From Lachnospiraceae bacterium UBA7182 (GTDB taxonomy: Bacteria > Bacillota > Clostridia > Lachnospirales > Lachnospiraceae), in contig DKVI01000089.1 in the NCBI GenBank assembly GCA_002491115.1, positions 543-15,648 of the forward strand: a stretch of 15,106 nt of DNA, in the 5' to 3' direction. The notes beneath the pieces are model-generated. The model did not search any database and had not been told where the DNA came from. It saw only the letters and a list, made by a program, of their open reading frames with translations. A program made the translations under genes and the position numbers. Of the stretch, positions 1 through 7,589 are shown one piece after another; the stretch's first letter is position 1; each line of letters begins with the position of its first letter.

Positions 1-17
1 GTTTCTGCCATGGTTCC

Positions 18-46
18 ATTATACAAAAGCATCTGCTTTTTTTCAA
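18..46 (-). promoter_or_regulatory. Sigma-A-type promoter firing left out of the window
   Basis: On the minus strand there is TTGAAA (41-46), a 17-nt spacer, and TATAAT (18-23). This is five of six matches at -35, a perfect -10, and optimal spacing for a housekeeping promoter. Transcription would start near position 11 and read out of the window, so its gene is not visible here. It lies downstream of the terminator at 152-195, so it probably starts a separate unit. Confidence 0.7.
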
Positions 47-90
47 GCATATCTGAGACGCTTCGATAACGTTCAGAGGGGTCAGATTTA

Positions 91-105
91 TGACCACTGT
101 GGCCA
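91..105. promoter_or_regulatory. Imperfect palindrome, possible operator
   Basis: TGACCACTGTGGCCA is a 15-bp palindrome around its central T, with one mismatched pair (positions 3 and 13). It sits about 45 bp upstream of the -35 of the left-edge promoter, a plausible activator or repressor position. No regulator is identified, so the role is a guess from symmetry and location. Confidence 0.3.
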
Positions 106-151
106 CTTGTAACAGTCGCTCCCGTGCTGCCCTGGCACAGCCCCAAAGCCA

Positions 152-195
152 AACAAGGGATTCCAGCAACGCCTGACGTGCCGGAATCCCTTGTT
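152..195 (-). terminator. Hairpin terminator at the end of the beta-glucoside operon
   Basis: AACAAGGGATTCC (152-164) and GGAATCCCTTGTT (183-195) form a perfect 13-bp stem around an 18-nt loop. It begins 12 nt after the stop of the last small gene. The T-rich ends lie within the stem arms and no long T-run follows, so termination may be moderate. The hairpin could work in both directions. Confidence 0.7.
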
Positions 196-206
196 TTCAG
201 CGGTTT

Positions 207-462
207 TCATTCTGTCCCTTCCAGTTCACAGACCATATCATCCAACTGGATATAATATTTCATCCATCCAATGATTTCCTTATAGAGGGACATGATCCTT
301 GCGTTAAAATTGTCCAATACGCCTTTCAGAGCCATATCTTCCATCTGTATCATCTGATCCTCTAATGTTTCCAGATGATGAAATCCCCTTGACTGCCACA
401 TAACAGGAAGCGCAGATGATGTCCAGACCACCGCAGGCGAGGCAAAACCGGTCCTTTGACAT
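207..462 (-). pseudogene. Small four-cysteine (zinc-ribbon-like) protein, reading frame interrupted
   Basis: I do not recognise this family. An AGGAGG site (471-476) lies 8 nt before an ATG at 460-462. From this start the protein begins MSKDRFC and has Cys at 7, 10, 17 and 20 (CxxC-x6-CxxC), the layout of a small zinc ribbon. That frame soon becomes low-quality sequence and stops at 304. One frame over, the codons give a well-formed, mostly helical tail (HHLETLEDQMIQ... to VCELEGTE) ending at 207. Removing one G from the GGGG run at 385-388 joins the two halves into a protein of about 84 residues. It lies 79 nt after the PTS gene and before a terminator, so it is probably the last gene of the beta-glucoside operon. 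It may be a true frameshift mutation or a sequencing error in a homopolymer. Zinc binding is inferred from cysteine spacing alone. Confidence 0.6.
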
Positions 463-541
463 TTCCTGCGCCTCCTGCTACAAAGCCTGTATTAAGCCGG
501 AATATGTACCGGGACTGCTCCAAAAGATATCTGATTCACGT

Positions 542-2410
542 TCAGATATTAATTTTTCCGCCGCGTTTTACTGTCCCATACTCCATAAAAGCAATTTCCT
601 TATCATTGGCATCGACAATGATCAGCATGGTCGTCGTATCATAGCCTTCTTTTTTCAGCATCTCAACATCCACTTTGATGACTGGATCTCCGGCCTTTAC
701 CACATCACCGGCTTTTACTAACGGAGTAAATCCCTTTCCGTTCAGTGCGACCGTATCAATACCGATATGTACCAGAAGTTCCACTCCATCCGAACGGCTG
801 ATTCCGAATGCATGACCGGTGTCCGCCAAAATACCGACCGTCCCGGAAGAAGGAGCCGCTACTACATTTCCGTGCAGTTCAAATGCAACGCCGTCTCCCA
901 TCATTTTGGAAGCAAATGTCTGATCATTTACGGTCTCGATCGGGATCATATCACCGTCTGCGACTGCCACGATCAAATCGTCTGCAGCAGAAGCATCTGA
1001 AGCGGAAACAGGATCGTCAGATAACGCAGCTGCGGCATTTTCCTCTTCAAAGCCAAGAATATAAGCGACAACAGCCGCTACAACGACTGCCGCTGCCATA
1101 GAGATAGCGGCCGCCAGTATCGTCTCCTGGAAGATGGGCAGGGCCAGTACCGTGGAATAACCCATCATATAGACACGGGCGCCCATCAATGCGCACAGAA
1201 TACCGCCTGCTGCTCCGCCTGCCATCACCCCGATCATGGGCTTTTTTCGCGGCAGATTAATACCATAGACCGCAGGCTCTGTCACTCCCGCAACAATACA
1301 GCCGAAAGCGATACCAAGCGCCTCCGAACGGAATGTGCTGTCTTTGGTACGCAAAGCAACGCCGATGCAGGCTCCGCCTTCCGCCATATTGTGGAGGATC
1401 AGCGCAGGACGAAAAATCGAATCATATCCTGGCTCCACAAGGGATTGTGTCATAAATGGTACAATCGCCGTATGCATGCCGCACATAACCATCCAGGGAA
1501 GGCAGGCAGCCAGAGCGCCGACCGCGATAAATCCCACATGATCGCCCAGAAAAACGAATACGGTAGCCAGATACTCACCGATAAACCCTCCCAAAGGCGC
1601 CAGGACAATATATCCTGCAATTCCGGTTACCGTGACTGTACATAACCCGACCAGCAAAGATTTGAAGATACCTGGAACAATCCTGTTAAAAAACTTTTCC
1701 GCATAATAGGCCACGAATGCGATCAGCAATGCCGGAAGCAGGGAGCCTGAATAGGAAGCAAGCCGTACCGGAAGGCCGAACAGCGTAATCGGTTCTCCCG
1801 CCGCAACAAACGCCGTAAAATTTCCATGAAGGAGCGCCGCCGCAATGATCATGGAATAAATCGGCGTACCGCCTAATTTGGCAGCCGCTCCATAGGCAAC
1901 CAGAATCGGCATGAAATAGAAGGGAGCGTCCGCAAGCCCGCTTAACAGTGTATAAGAAGACGTTTCCGCAAAACCCGCATTTACCTGTGTAATCAGAAGC
2001 AAAATAACCTTCAGCATTCCTCCTGCCACAAGTCCGGTAATCATAGGAGCTACTGCTCCGGAAACATATCCAAGAACAGCCAGTCCTGCCGTCTTTGGAG
2101 TGAGAGGCTCTTTCTTCTTATCCTGATTTTCATCTGTTGCAGCTCCGGCATTCAGGTGGAAATCCTTGATCGCCGCTTCATATACCGGGATCAGATTCTG
2201 TCCCAGAATCACCATAAACTGACCGCCGGAGGATATTACGCCCAGTACGCCTTTTATGGATTTGATCGCATCTGCATCTGCCCGGCTCTCATCTTTTAAG
2301 ATAAAACGGAGACGTGTCATACAGTGCCCCAGAGAACTTACATTTTCAGCGCCGCCTGCCAGACGGACAATGTCTGCCGCCATTTGTCTGTAATCCAGTT
2401 TCTGTGCCAT
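542..2410 (-). CDS. bglP: PTS beta-glucoside permease, fused EIIBCA
   Basis: Membrane component of the phosphoenolpyruvate sugar phosphotransferase system, importing and phosphorylating a beta-glucoside. The 622 residues follow the B-C-A order. EIIB is at the N-terminus, with the phosphorylated cysteine at C30 in HCMTRLRF. The multi-helix EIIC channel spans roughly 105-460 and carries the conserved TEPAVYGINLP segment (377-387). EIIA occupies about 490-610, with the paired histidines H533 (GHAFGI) and H548 (LLVHIGID), the latter being the expected phosphorylation site. Length and layout match intact family members. Its AAAGGAGG site is 8 nt before the ATG, and the gene starts 14 nt after the glycosidase stop, so the two are co-transcribed. 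Glucose, trehalose or sucrose permeases share this fold, but the adjacent 6-phospho-beta-glucosidase points to beta-glucosides such as cellobiose, arbutin or salicin. The exact sugar is not determined. Confidence 0.9.
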   Translation of the reverse strand: MAQKLDYRQMAADIVRLAGGAENVSSLGHCMTRLRFILKDESRADADAIKSIKGVLGVISSGGQFMVILGQNLIPVYEAAIKDFHLNAGAATDENQDKKKEPLTPKTAGLAVLGYVSGAVAPMITGLVAGGMLKVILLLITQVNAGFAETSSYTLLSGLADAPFYFMPILVAYGAAAKLGGTPIYSMIIAAALLHGNFTAFVAAGEPITLFGLPVRLASYSGSLLPALLIAFVAYYAEKFFNRIVPGIFKSLLVGLCTVTVTGIAGYIVLAPLGGFIGEYLATVFVFLGDHVGFIAVGALAACLPWMVMCGMHTAIVPFMTQSLVEPGYDSIFRPALILHNMAEGGACIGVALRTKDSTFRSEALGIAFGCIVAGVTEPAVYGINLPRKKPMIGVMAGGAAGGILCALMGARVYMMGYSTVLALPIFQETILAAAISMAAAVVVAAVVAYILGFEEENAAAALSDDPVSASDASAADDLIVAVADGDMIPIETVNDQTFASKMMGDGVAFELHGNVVAAPSSGTVGILADTGHAFGISRSDGVELLVHIGIDTVALNGKGFTPLVKAGDVVKAGDPVIKVDVEMLKKEGYDTTTMLIIVDANDKEIAFMEYGTVKRGGKINI

Positions 2411-2424
2411 CTTTCTTTCCTCCT

Positions 2425-3885
2425 TTACATCCAGAGGCTTTCGCCATGTGTCGCGATCACTTCGGCCATCCAGTCATATGACTTTTTCTTTTTCCTCTCT
2501 AACGTACCATTGCCTTTATCATCCATATCAACATAGATAAACCCATACCGTTTTTTCATTTCACCAGTACTTAAGGAAACCAGATCCATCGGTCCCCACA
2601 TGGTATACCCAAGACAGTCCACTCCGTCTTCGTTGATGGCTCTCATCATTTCCTTTAAATGATCCCGCAGATATGCGATCCGGTAATCGTCCTGAATTCT
2701 TCCGTCCTCCTCTATGGTGTCAACGGCCCCAAGGCCATTTTCCACAATAAACAAAGGTTTCTGATACCGGTCATAAAGTTCGTTCATGACGAATCTCAGG
2801 CCAAGGGGATCTACCGGCCATCCCCAGGGTGTGACCTGCAAATAAGGATTCGGATCACCGCTGATGACGTTGCTTACCGTATCAACAGAGATCACATTGG
2901 AGCGGTAATAACTGAAGCTTATGTAATCCAGCGTTCCGTTCTTCAGGATATCCGCATCTTCCGGTTCCGTATGCAGCGTAACCTTACGGCGGTTAAAAAT
3001 ATCTTTTGTATAGGAAGGGTAGCAGCCGCGGGCCATTACATCCATAAAGAAATAGGTTTCTCTTCTCTTCTGCATATGCCGAAAAACATCTTCCGGACGG
3101 CAGGTGGCCGGATAAAGGGCGCTGGCAGCATACATGGCTCCGAACATGGAGCCCGGCATCATCTCATGTCCCAGTTTTACCGCTTTTGCACTTGCCAGGA
3201 ACATATGATGAACAGCATTGTAATGGGTCTGATTGTCACATTTATGAGTACCGCATGCCGCGTATCCACGGACGGCATTGATTTCATTAAAAGTAAGCCA
3301 GTAACGGCACCTGGTTCCGAAGCGCTCAAACAGTGTCCGGCAGTATTTTATATAACAGTCTATGGTATGACGGCTGGACCATCCGTCATATGTTTCTGCC
3401 AGATAAACCGGAAGTTCATCATGATGAATTGTAATCAACGGTTCCATGTGATACTTTTGCAGTTCATCCATCAGATCCTCATAGAATTTAAGCCCGGCCT
3501 CATTGGGCTTATCTTCCTCCCCGGTGGGAAAGATTCTGCTCCAGCAGACAGAAAAACGATATACGCGAAATCCCATACCCGCCATCAGCGCAATGTCTTC
3601 CTTCCAGCGGTGGTAATGGTCCACAGCCTTATGACTGGGATAATAGCTACCGTCCAGAAAACACGGCACCGCATGGTCCGGCAGATCTTCCGGATCAAAA
3701 AAACTACTTCTGGCTCTGCCCGTCGTCCCGTCCGGTAGCCGGTAAGTGATCGCTCTTGGCTCTTGTACGGAACCGTCTGTTTCGTAATCATGAGTAGAGA
3801 GGCCTCTGCCGTCTTCCTGATAACCTCCCTCTACCTGAAAGGAAGCCGTAGCGCCGCCCCACAAAAATGAATCTGATACTCTCAT
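2425..3885 (-). CDS. bglA: GH1 6-phospho-beta-glucosidase
   Basis: Cytoplasmic glycoside hydrolase family 1 enzyme of 486 residues that would split the phosphorylated beta-glucoside delivered by the PTS permease. The acid/base glutamate is E201 in LTFNEIN and the nucleophile is E382 in IVENGLG. The C-terminal STGEMKKRYGF stretch (439-449) holds the Lys445 and Tyr447 expected to bind the substrate 6-phosphate, with a nearby Ser, which marks the phospho-specific branch. The start at 3883-3885 is chosen because AGGAGGAG lies 8 nt upstream and MRVSDSFLWGGATA is the normal family beginning; an upstream in-frame ATG at 3948 would add 21 unlikely residues. Residues 37-85 hold a longer N-terminal loop than in minimal GH1 enzymes. 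The usual aromatic of the HF/HW motif is Asp156 (HHDELP). First gene of the operon with the PTS permease. Confidence 0.92.
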   Translation of the reverse strand: MRVSDSFLWGGATASFQVEGGYQEDGRGLSTHDYETDGSVQEPRAITYRLPDGTTGRARSSFFDPEDLPDHAVPCFLDGSYYPSHKAVDHYHRWKEDIALMAGMGFRVYRFSVCWSRIFPTGEEDKPNEAGLKFYEDLMDELQKYHMEPLITIHHDELPVYLAETYDGWSSRHTIDCYIKYCRTLFERFGTRCRYWLTFNEINAVRGYAACGTHKCDNQTHYNAVHHMFLASAKAVKLGHEMMPGSMFGAMYAASALYPATCRPEDVFRHMQKRRETYFFMDVMARGCYPSYTKDIFNRRKVTLHTEPEDADILKNGTLDYISFSYYRSNVISVDTVSNVISGDPNPYLQVTPWGWPVDPLGLRFVMNELYDRYQKPLFIVENGLGAVDTIEEDGRIQDDYRIAYLRDHLKEMMRAINEDGVDCLGYTMWGPMDLVSLSTGEMKKRYGFIYVDMDDKGNGTLERKKKKSYDWMAEVIATHGESLWM

Positions 3886-3948
3886 TGGGAAATCTCCTCC
3901 TGTACTGTAATATAATTTTGATAAATAAACGGTACCATAAAAACACAT

Positions 3949-3965
3949 GAAAACTGATTATTTTC
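3949..3965. promoter_or_regulatory. Inverted repeat upstream of the beta-glucoside operon, candidate operator
   Basis: GAAAACTGATTATTTTC has 5-bp arms (GAAAA/TTTTC) around 7 nt, between the upstream terminator and the glycosidase start. RpiR-family proteins often bind AT-rich inverted repeats of this general form, and an RpiR gene is adjacent. I could not place a convincing -35/-10 pair here; TATATT on the minus strand at 3909-3914 is a possible -10. Confidence 0.3.
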
Positions 3966-3999
3966 TTTTTTGGAAACATTCCTCTGAGATCGCAGGCAA

Positions 4000-4042
4000 A
4001 AAAGCTGCTTTTTGAGGATACCTTCCCCAAAAAACAGCTTTT
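4000..4042 (-). terminator. Intrinsic terminator after the RpiR-type regulator
   Basis: On the minus strand AAAAGCTGTTTTTTG (4042 to 4028) pairs with CAAAAAGCAGCTTTT (4014 to 4000) over 15 bp with one G-U pair. The loop is 13 nt and a run of six Ts ends at 3998. It lies 46 nt past the regulator stop and separates it from the beta-glucoside operon. That operon therefore needs its own promoter between about 3886 and 3997. Confidence 0.85.
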
Positions 4043-4088
4043 CTGAATTGAAATTTGGAAACTGTCTTTTATCGCATGACCGTTAAAA

Positions 4089-4898
4089 TCAGGTCTGCCT
4101 GTTTTTTACATAAGTTCTGTACTGGTAGGCGATAATATCGGTCAGCACCCCATATACGATCCGGTGGGTACAAAGGCTTCTTGATTTCTGGTAACAAATA
4201 CAGTAAGCGATCCGTGGGTCCTCCTTCAGTGCGGGATTTGAGGTAATGGCCACAATTTTAGCTTTTGTATGGTCAAAAACATGTTTATTCGCAAAATCAC
4301 CAATCTGATCATACCGGTCAAGATACATGCCGGAGTCCGTGAAAATGATGATCAGCGTATCTTCCTTTGCATTCAGGATATAGCGTTCCTGCTTTAAATC
4401 GTTTTGATTTGTGACAATGAATTTTTTATTATAAGCCAGCTTTGCCTGCAGATCCAGAGCCGCCGTTTCAGAAAATAACAATCCGAACGCCGCAACATTC
4501 TGATAATCGGCAAGATCGGCAGCCAACTGGTTTACTCTGGACCAGTCCAGGTTCATGTAGGAAGCGCTGATATCCTGGTGCAGCGTCAGGATAAAAGAAT
4601 CCATGGAATTTTGTTCAATATACTTCATCACATCATTTACATAGTTTGTATTGTAATGATATTTGTTTTCCTGGAAAATGGAAGCATACTTGAAATCAGC
4701 AAGGTCTTCATACCCGATAAACCGGATAAATTTGGATATGGTAGATTTGGAAACACTGCACAAATCTGCCAGCTCCTGAATAGACATGTCATTCAATTCC
4801 TCACAATGCTGCAGCATAAGCAGCGCTATATGATAGTAAGTGGAATCTGACGATTCCTCATTCAATATAATCAGCAGGCGGTTATAAAGCATTCCCAT
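4089..4898 (-). CDS. RpiR-family transcriptional regulator with SIS domain
   Basis: DNA-binding regulator of 269 residues. The N-terminal RpiR helix-turn-helix is at about 38-62 (IQELADLCSVSKSTISKFIRFIG in outline). The C-terminal half is an SIS sugar-phosphate-binding domain, with a typical strand-helix around NVAAFGLLFSETAALDLQ and later IIIFTDSG. Family members sense phosphosugars and commonly repress, sometimes activate, adjacent PTS operons. The beta-glucoside operon lies just downstream in the same direction, so it is the likely target, with the phosphorylated beta-glucoside or glucose 6-phosphate as candidate ligand. The ATG at 4896-4898 is preferred because GGAGGG lies 10 nt upstream; the frame stays open for 90 more codons upstream, but that stretch overlaps the decarboxylase end and reads as nonsense. 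A terminator follows. Confidence 0.85.
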   Translation of the reverse strand: MGMLYNRLLIILNEESSDSTYYHIALLMLQHCEELNDMSIQELADLCSVSKSTISKFIRFIGYEDLADFKYASIFQENKYHYNTNYVNDVMKYIEQNSMDSFILTLHQDISASYMNLDWSRVNQLAADLADYQNVAAFGLLFSETAALDLQAKLAYNKKFIVTNQNDLKQERYILNAKEDTLIIIFTDSGMYLDRYDQIGDFANKHVFDHTKAKIVAITSNPALKEDPRIAYCICYQKSRSLCTHRIVYGVLTDIIAYQYRTYVKNRQT

Positions 4899-4989
4899 AG
4901 GTGTACTTCCCTCCAAATTTCTATTTTTAATGAAGCCGGTATTTTCATCCGCACCTGTTTCATGCGCATTGATGTTCCGCCATTCCTTC

Positions 4990-6215
4990 CTAATGCAGCG
5001 CCTGACAGAACACCCGTATGCTCTTATCAATATCCTCCCGCGTCGTTGCGTGAGAACAGATACTGACACGGATAACGCTTTCTCCTTTCCATTTGCTTCC
5101 GCTGCACCAGCAAATGCCGCTGTTCTGAATTTCATGCAGTACATGCTCTGTTTTCCGTTCCGTTTCACACCGAACCATAAATTGATTAAAGAAAACGGGA
5201 TTTACCAGTTCAAAACCTGCCTTCTGCAATCCTGCTGCAAAATGCTCCGCATGGCCGCACAGCGTATCAATCAGTTGTTCCACTCCTTTTGCTCCCAGAG
5301 ACTTCAATACCGCCCACAGCGGAACGGCTCTGGCCCTGCGGGACATTTCCGTAGTATACAACATTCCGTCACGGCTTTCACCGTACTGAATATAAGCTCC
5401 GCTTGCCTGTAAAGCCGCCGTAAATTCATCTCTGTGGCGGCATAACACAATTCCGCAGTCATATCCTGCATTTAATGTTTTATGCGCATCCGTTGACCAG
5501 GAATCTGCTTTTTCCATTCCCTTCACAAGATAACGATACTTTTTTGAGGCGGCGGCCCAGAGACCAAAGGCGCCGTCAATATGTACCCATGCGCCACGCT
5601 CTTTTGCCAGATCGCATAATTTGTCAATGGGATCATAACTGCCCCCGTTTACATTTCCCGCCTGTAAAATCAGGAGCGTATGGTTGTCAAGTTCAGGGAC
5701 ATTTTCTATTTTCATCCGCCCAAATTCGTCTGTCGGAACAATCTCTGTCTCTGCCTTTCCAAAACCCAGAACCGAAAGAGCTGCTTTCACCGACGAATGC
5801 GCATCAGCGCCAACTACAATACGGATTGCCGGAGCATTCCGCAGGCCGTTTTCTGCAAGGTCGTATCCCTGCCTTTTTAACAAAGTATTCCGCGCCGCCG
5901 CCAATGCACAGATAATCGCATTGGACGAACCGGTTACAAGTCCCATTGCCGTTCCCTTTTCCAGGCCGAATAACTCCGTTATCCAACCTTCACATACGCT
6001 TTCTATTTGTGCTGTAACAGGAGACATGACCGAAAGGGCGCCATTCTGATTCCATGTATCAGCCAGCCATTCTGCAGCATGGGCAACCGGTAATAAGCCT
6101 CCATTGACAAATCCAAAATTTCCTTGTCCGGACAGGGCGAACGCCCGTCAATGCGATGAATATACTCTAACGAATGCTGCTTTGCTTTTTCCAGTAAAAT
6201 ATCATAGTGATTTAA
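4990..6215 (-). pseudogene. Broken group II PLP-dependent amino acid decarboxylase
   Basis: Family of glutamate and aromatic amino acid decarboxylases. From 6027 down, an open frame of 345 residues keeps the catalytic core: H76 (ADAHSS, cofactor stacking), D151 (HIDGAFG) and the Schiff-base lysine K183 in STDAHKTLN. The same frame continues upstream without a start codon as NFGFVNGGLLP...WLADTWNQNGALSV, which is family sequence, to about 6128. Another frame then encodes the family N-terminus (NHYDILLEKAKQHSLEY, IHRIDGRSPCPDK) back to 6215. The stretch expected between these blocks, about 40-50 residues, is missing, so an internal deletion also shifted the frame. The natural start site, 7 nt after AGGAGG (6223-6228), reads TTA rather than TTG or ATG. 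A truncated product from the ATG at 6027 is conceivable but would lack the N-terminal segment used for dimer and active-site formation. The substrate cannot be read from sequence. Confidence 0.82.
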
Positions 6216-6376
6216 ATTTCTACCTCCTCACGAACCGCTTTTGCATTCAATGTCACTCTTTTTTACATCAGTTTAATACACAAAAAGAAAGCACACAAGC
6301 CTAAATTTCTATTGCCCGCAAAGCCAGGACGGATAGCTCTGTTCAACAACGCATCACAGGCCGACTGACTGAAGTC

Positions 6377-7588
6377 CTAAGCCTTCATCCTCCTTGACCA
6401 GCCTTTTACAGCCAATGGCATGCACAGAATACCGATCAGGACAGGAACTGTGATCAGCAGATTGGGAGACCAGATAAACCTCCCCAGGATATGAAAGGTA
6501 TTGGTCCTGAAAATATCTGTGGAACTGCCCACCAACGGTATCAAATCCAATGCTCTTTGCAGCCCATAGGGCAGGTATCCGGAAAACATCATCGGTCCAT
6601 ACACAACAGCCAGACTCAACAACAACGCAGGCACATTATTTTTTACGGCAGCCGATATCAGCATAACAATCCCCGCAAATCCGATTGCGCCAAGCAGCGC
6701 AAAAGCATATTCATACATTTCCGCCTGCAGCATATTCATGGGGGCGACGGCAATCGGCTTAATATTTTGAATTGGCATATCCCATCCGGCAGTTCCCATA
6801 AAGAATAACTGCGCCACAATACTTGAAACGGCAAGCAATGCGAATAATTCCACTGTAAATGCTAATCCGGTAAGGATTTTTGCAAAAGCAACCCTTCCCC
6901 AGCCGTTTCTGGTAGACAGCACCAAAGCACTTGTGTTATCATGCCATTCCCCCGCAAATAAAGGTGACAGAATAACGGCAAGGAACAATGCCATCACAGC
7001 CCCCATATCAGCAACCATACTTCCAAGGAGCTGTGACCAGCCTTCCACCCATGTATACCGGAATGGCTTTTCTACCTTTCGCTCCATCTGATGCAGGTAC
7101 TCTTTTTCAGCCCCCGTCTGACCGCTGACCTCCAGAAATTCGTCAATCGCCTGCTGCCTTCTTTCATAAAACCCTGTCAGCCTGGACGGATCAACATAGC
7201 ATATCATTGTTTTATAATTGCCGGGGTCCCGAAGTTCCGGATACAGCATTCCAAGCCAGCTGTTTACCGTCTGCCAATCCGTATTTTCCAGTTCCCTGTC
7301 CATGCCGGCAGACTCCATCCGCTGGTAATCACTCACTAACTGCTGCAATGTTTCATCCGTCAGTTCCCCGCCAAAGGAAAGCGAATATTGCTGACTGTCC
7401 CGTATTACCGTATACCCGTCAAAGTTATTGCCAAAAGCACTTGTATAATCGTCTGAGCTGCCAAAACCGAACCATTGGAAGGAAAGTATGCCTCCAAAAA
7501 TTACCGTATATACAAAACATAGCAGAACACTTATTTTAACAATTCTTTTTCGCCATAACTTTTTATGTTCCATCCAAAACAATTCCAT
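6377..7588 (-). CDS. ABC-2-type transporter permease
   Basis: Membrane half of an ABC exporter, 403 residues, with about six helices: 17-38, 188-212, 233-263, 292-313, 317-335 and 375-395. The first two are separated by an approximately 150-residue loop expected on the outside, the pattern of ABC-2 permeases related to multidrug, lantibiotic-immunity or bacitracin exporters. The start at 7586-7588 follows AAAGGAG by 9 nt and is 1 nt after the stop of the ATPase gene, so the two are translationally linked. A longer frame to 7717 runs into the ATPase gene and is not used. Last gene of the sigma factor operon; I found no clear terminator in the 147 nt that follow. The cargo is unknown. Confidence 0.82.
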   Translation of the reverse strand: MELFWMEHKKLWRKRIVKISVLLCFVYTVIFGGILSFQWFGFGSSDDYTSAFGNNFDGYTVIRDSQQYSLSFGGELTDETLQQLVSDYQRMESAGMDRELENTDWQTVNSWLGMLYPELRDPGNYKTMICYVDPSRLTGFYERRQQAIDEFLEVSGQTGAEKEYLHQMERKVEKPFRYTWVEGWSQLLGSMVADMGAVMALFLAVILSPLFAGEWHDNTSALVLSTRNGWGRVAFAKILTGLAFTVELFALLAVSSIVAQLFFMGTAGWDMPIQNIKPIAVAPMNMLQAEMYEYAFALLGAIGFAGIVMLISAAVKNNVPALLLSLAVVYGPMMFSGYLPYGLQRALDLIPLVGSSTDIFRTNTFHILGRFIWSPNLLITVPVLIGILCMPLAVKGWSRRMKA

Positions 7589-7589
7589 C

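Noticed and set aside
1..206. A stop-free minus-strand frame running from about 206 to the left end of the window
   Set aside because: It has no start codon or ribosome binding site, passes through the terminator hairpin, and its left part coincides with a near-consensus promoter. Chance openness is the simpler explanation.
2659..3738. Plus-strand open frame of 359 codons
   Set aside because: It lies wholly antisense to the clearly functional GH1 gene, and its translation shows no domain-like pattern. It is a shadow of the real gene.
4899..5168. 90-residue N-terminal extension of the RpiR-type regulator
   Set aside because: It overlaps the end of the decarboxylase gene, is low-quality Arg/Ser-rich sequence, and the good ribosome binding site belongs to the ATG at 4898.
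6216..6376. Promoter for the decarboxylase or terminator for the sigma operon in this gap
   Set aside because: Only the AGGAGG site at 6223-6228 is clear. No -35/-10 pair with acceptable spacing and no stem followed by Ts could be drawn.
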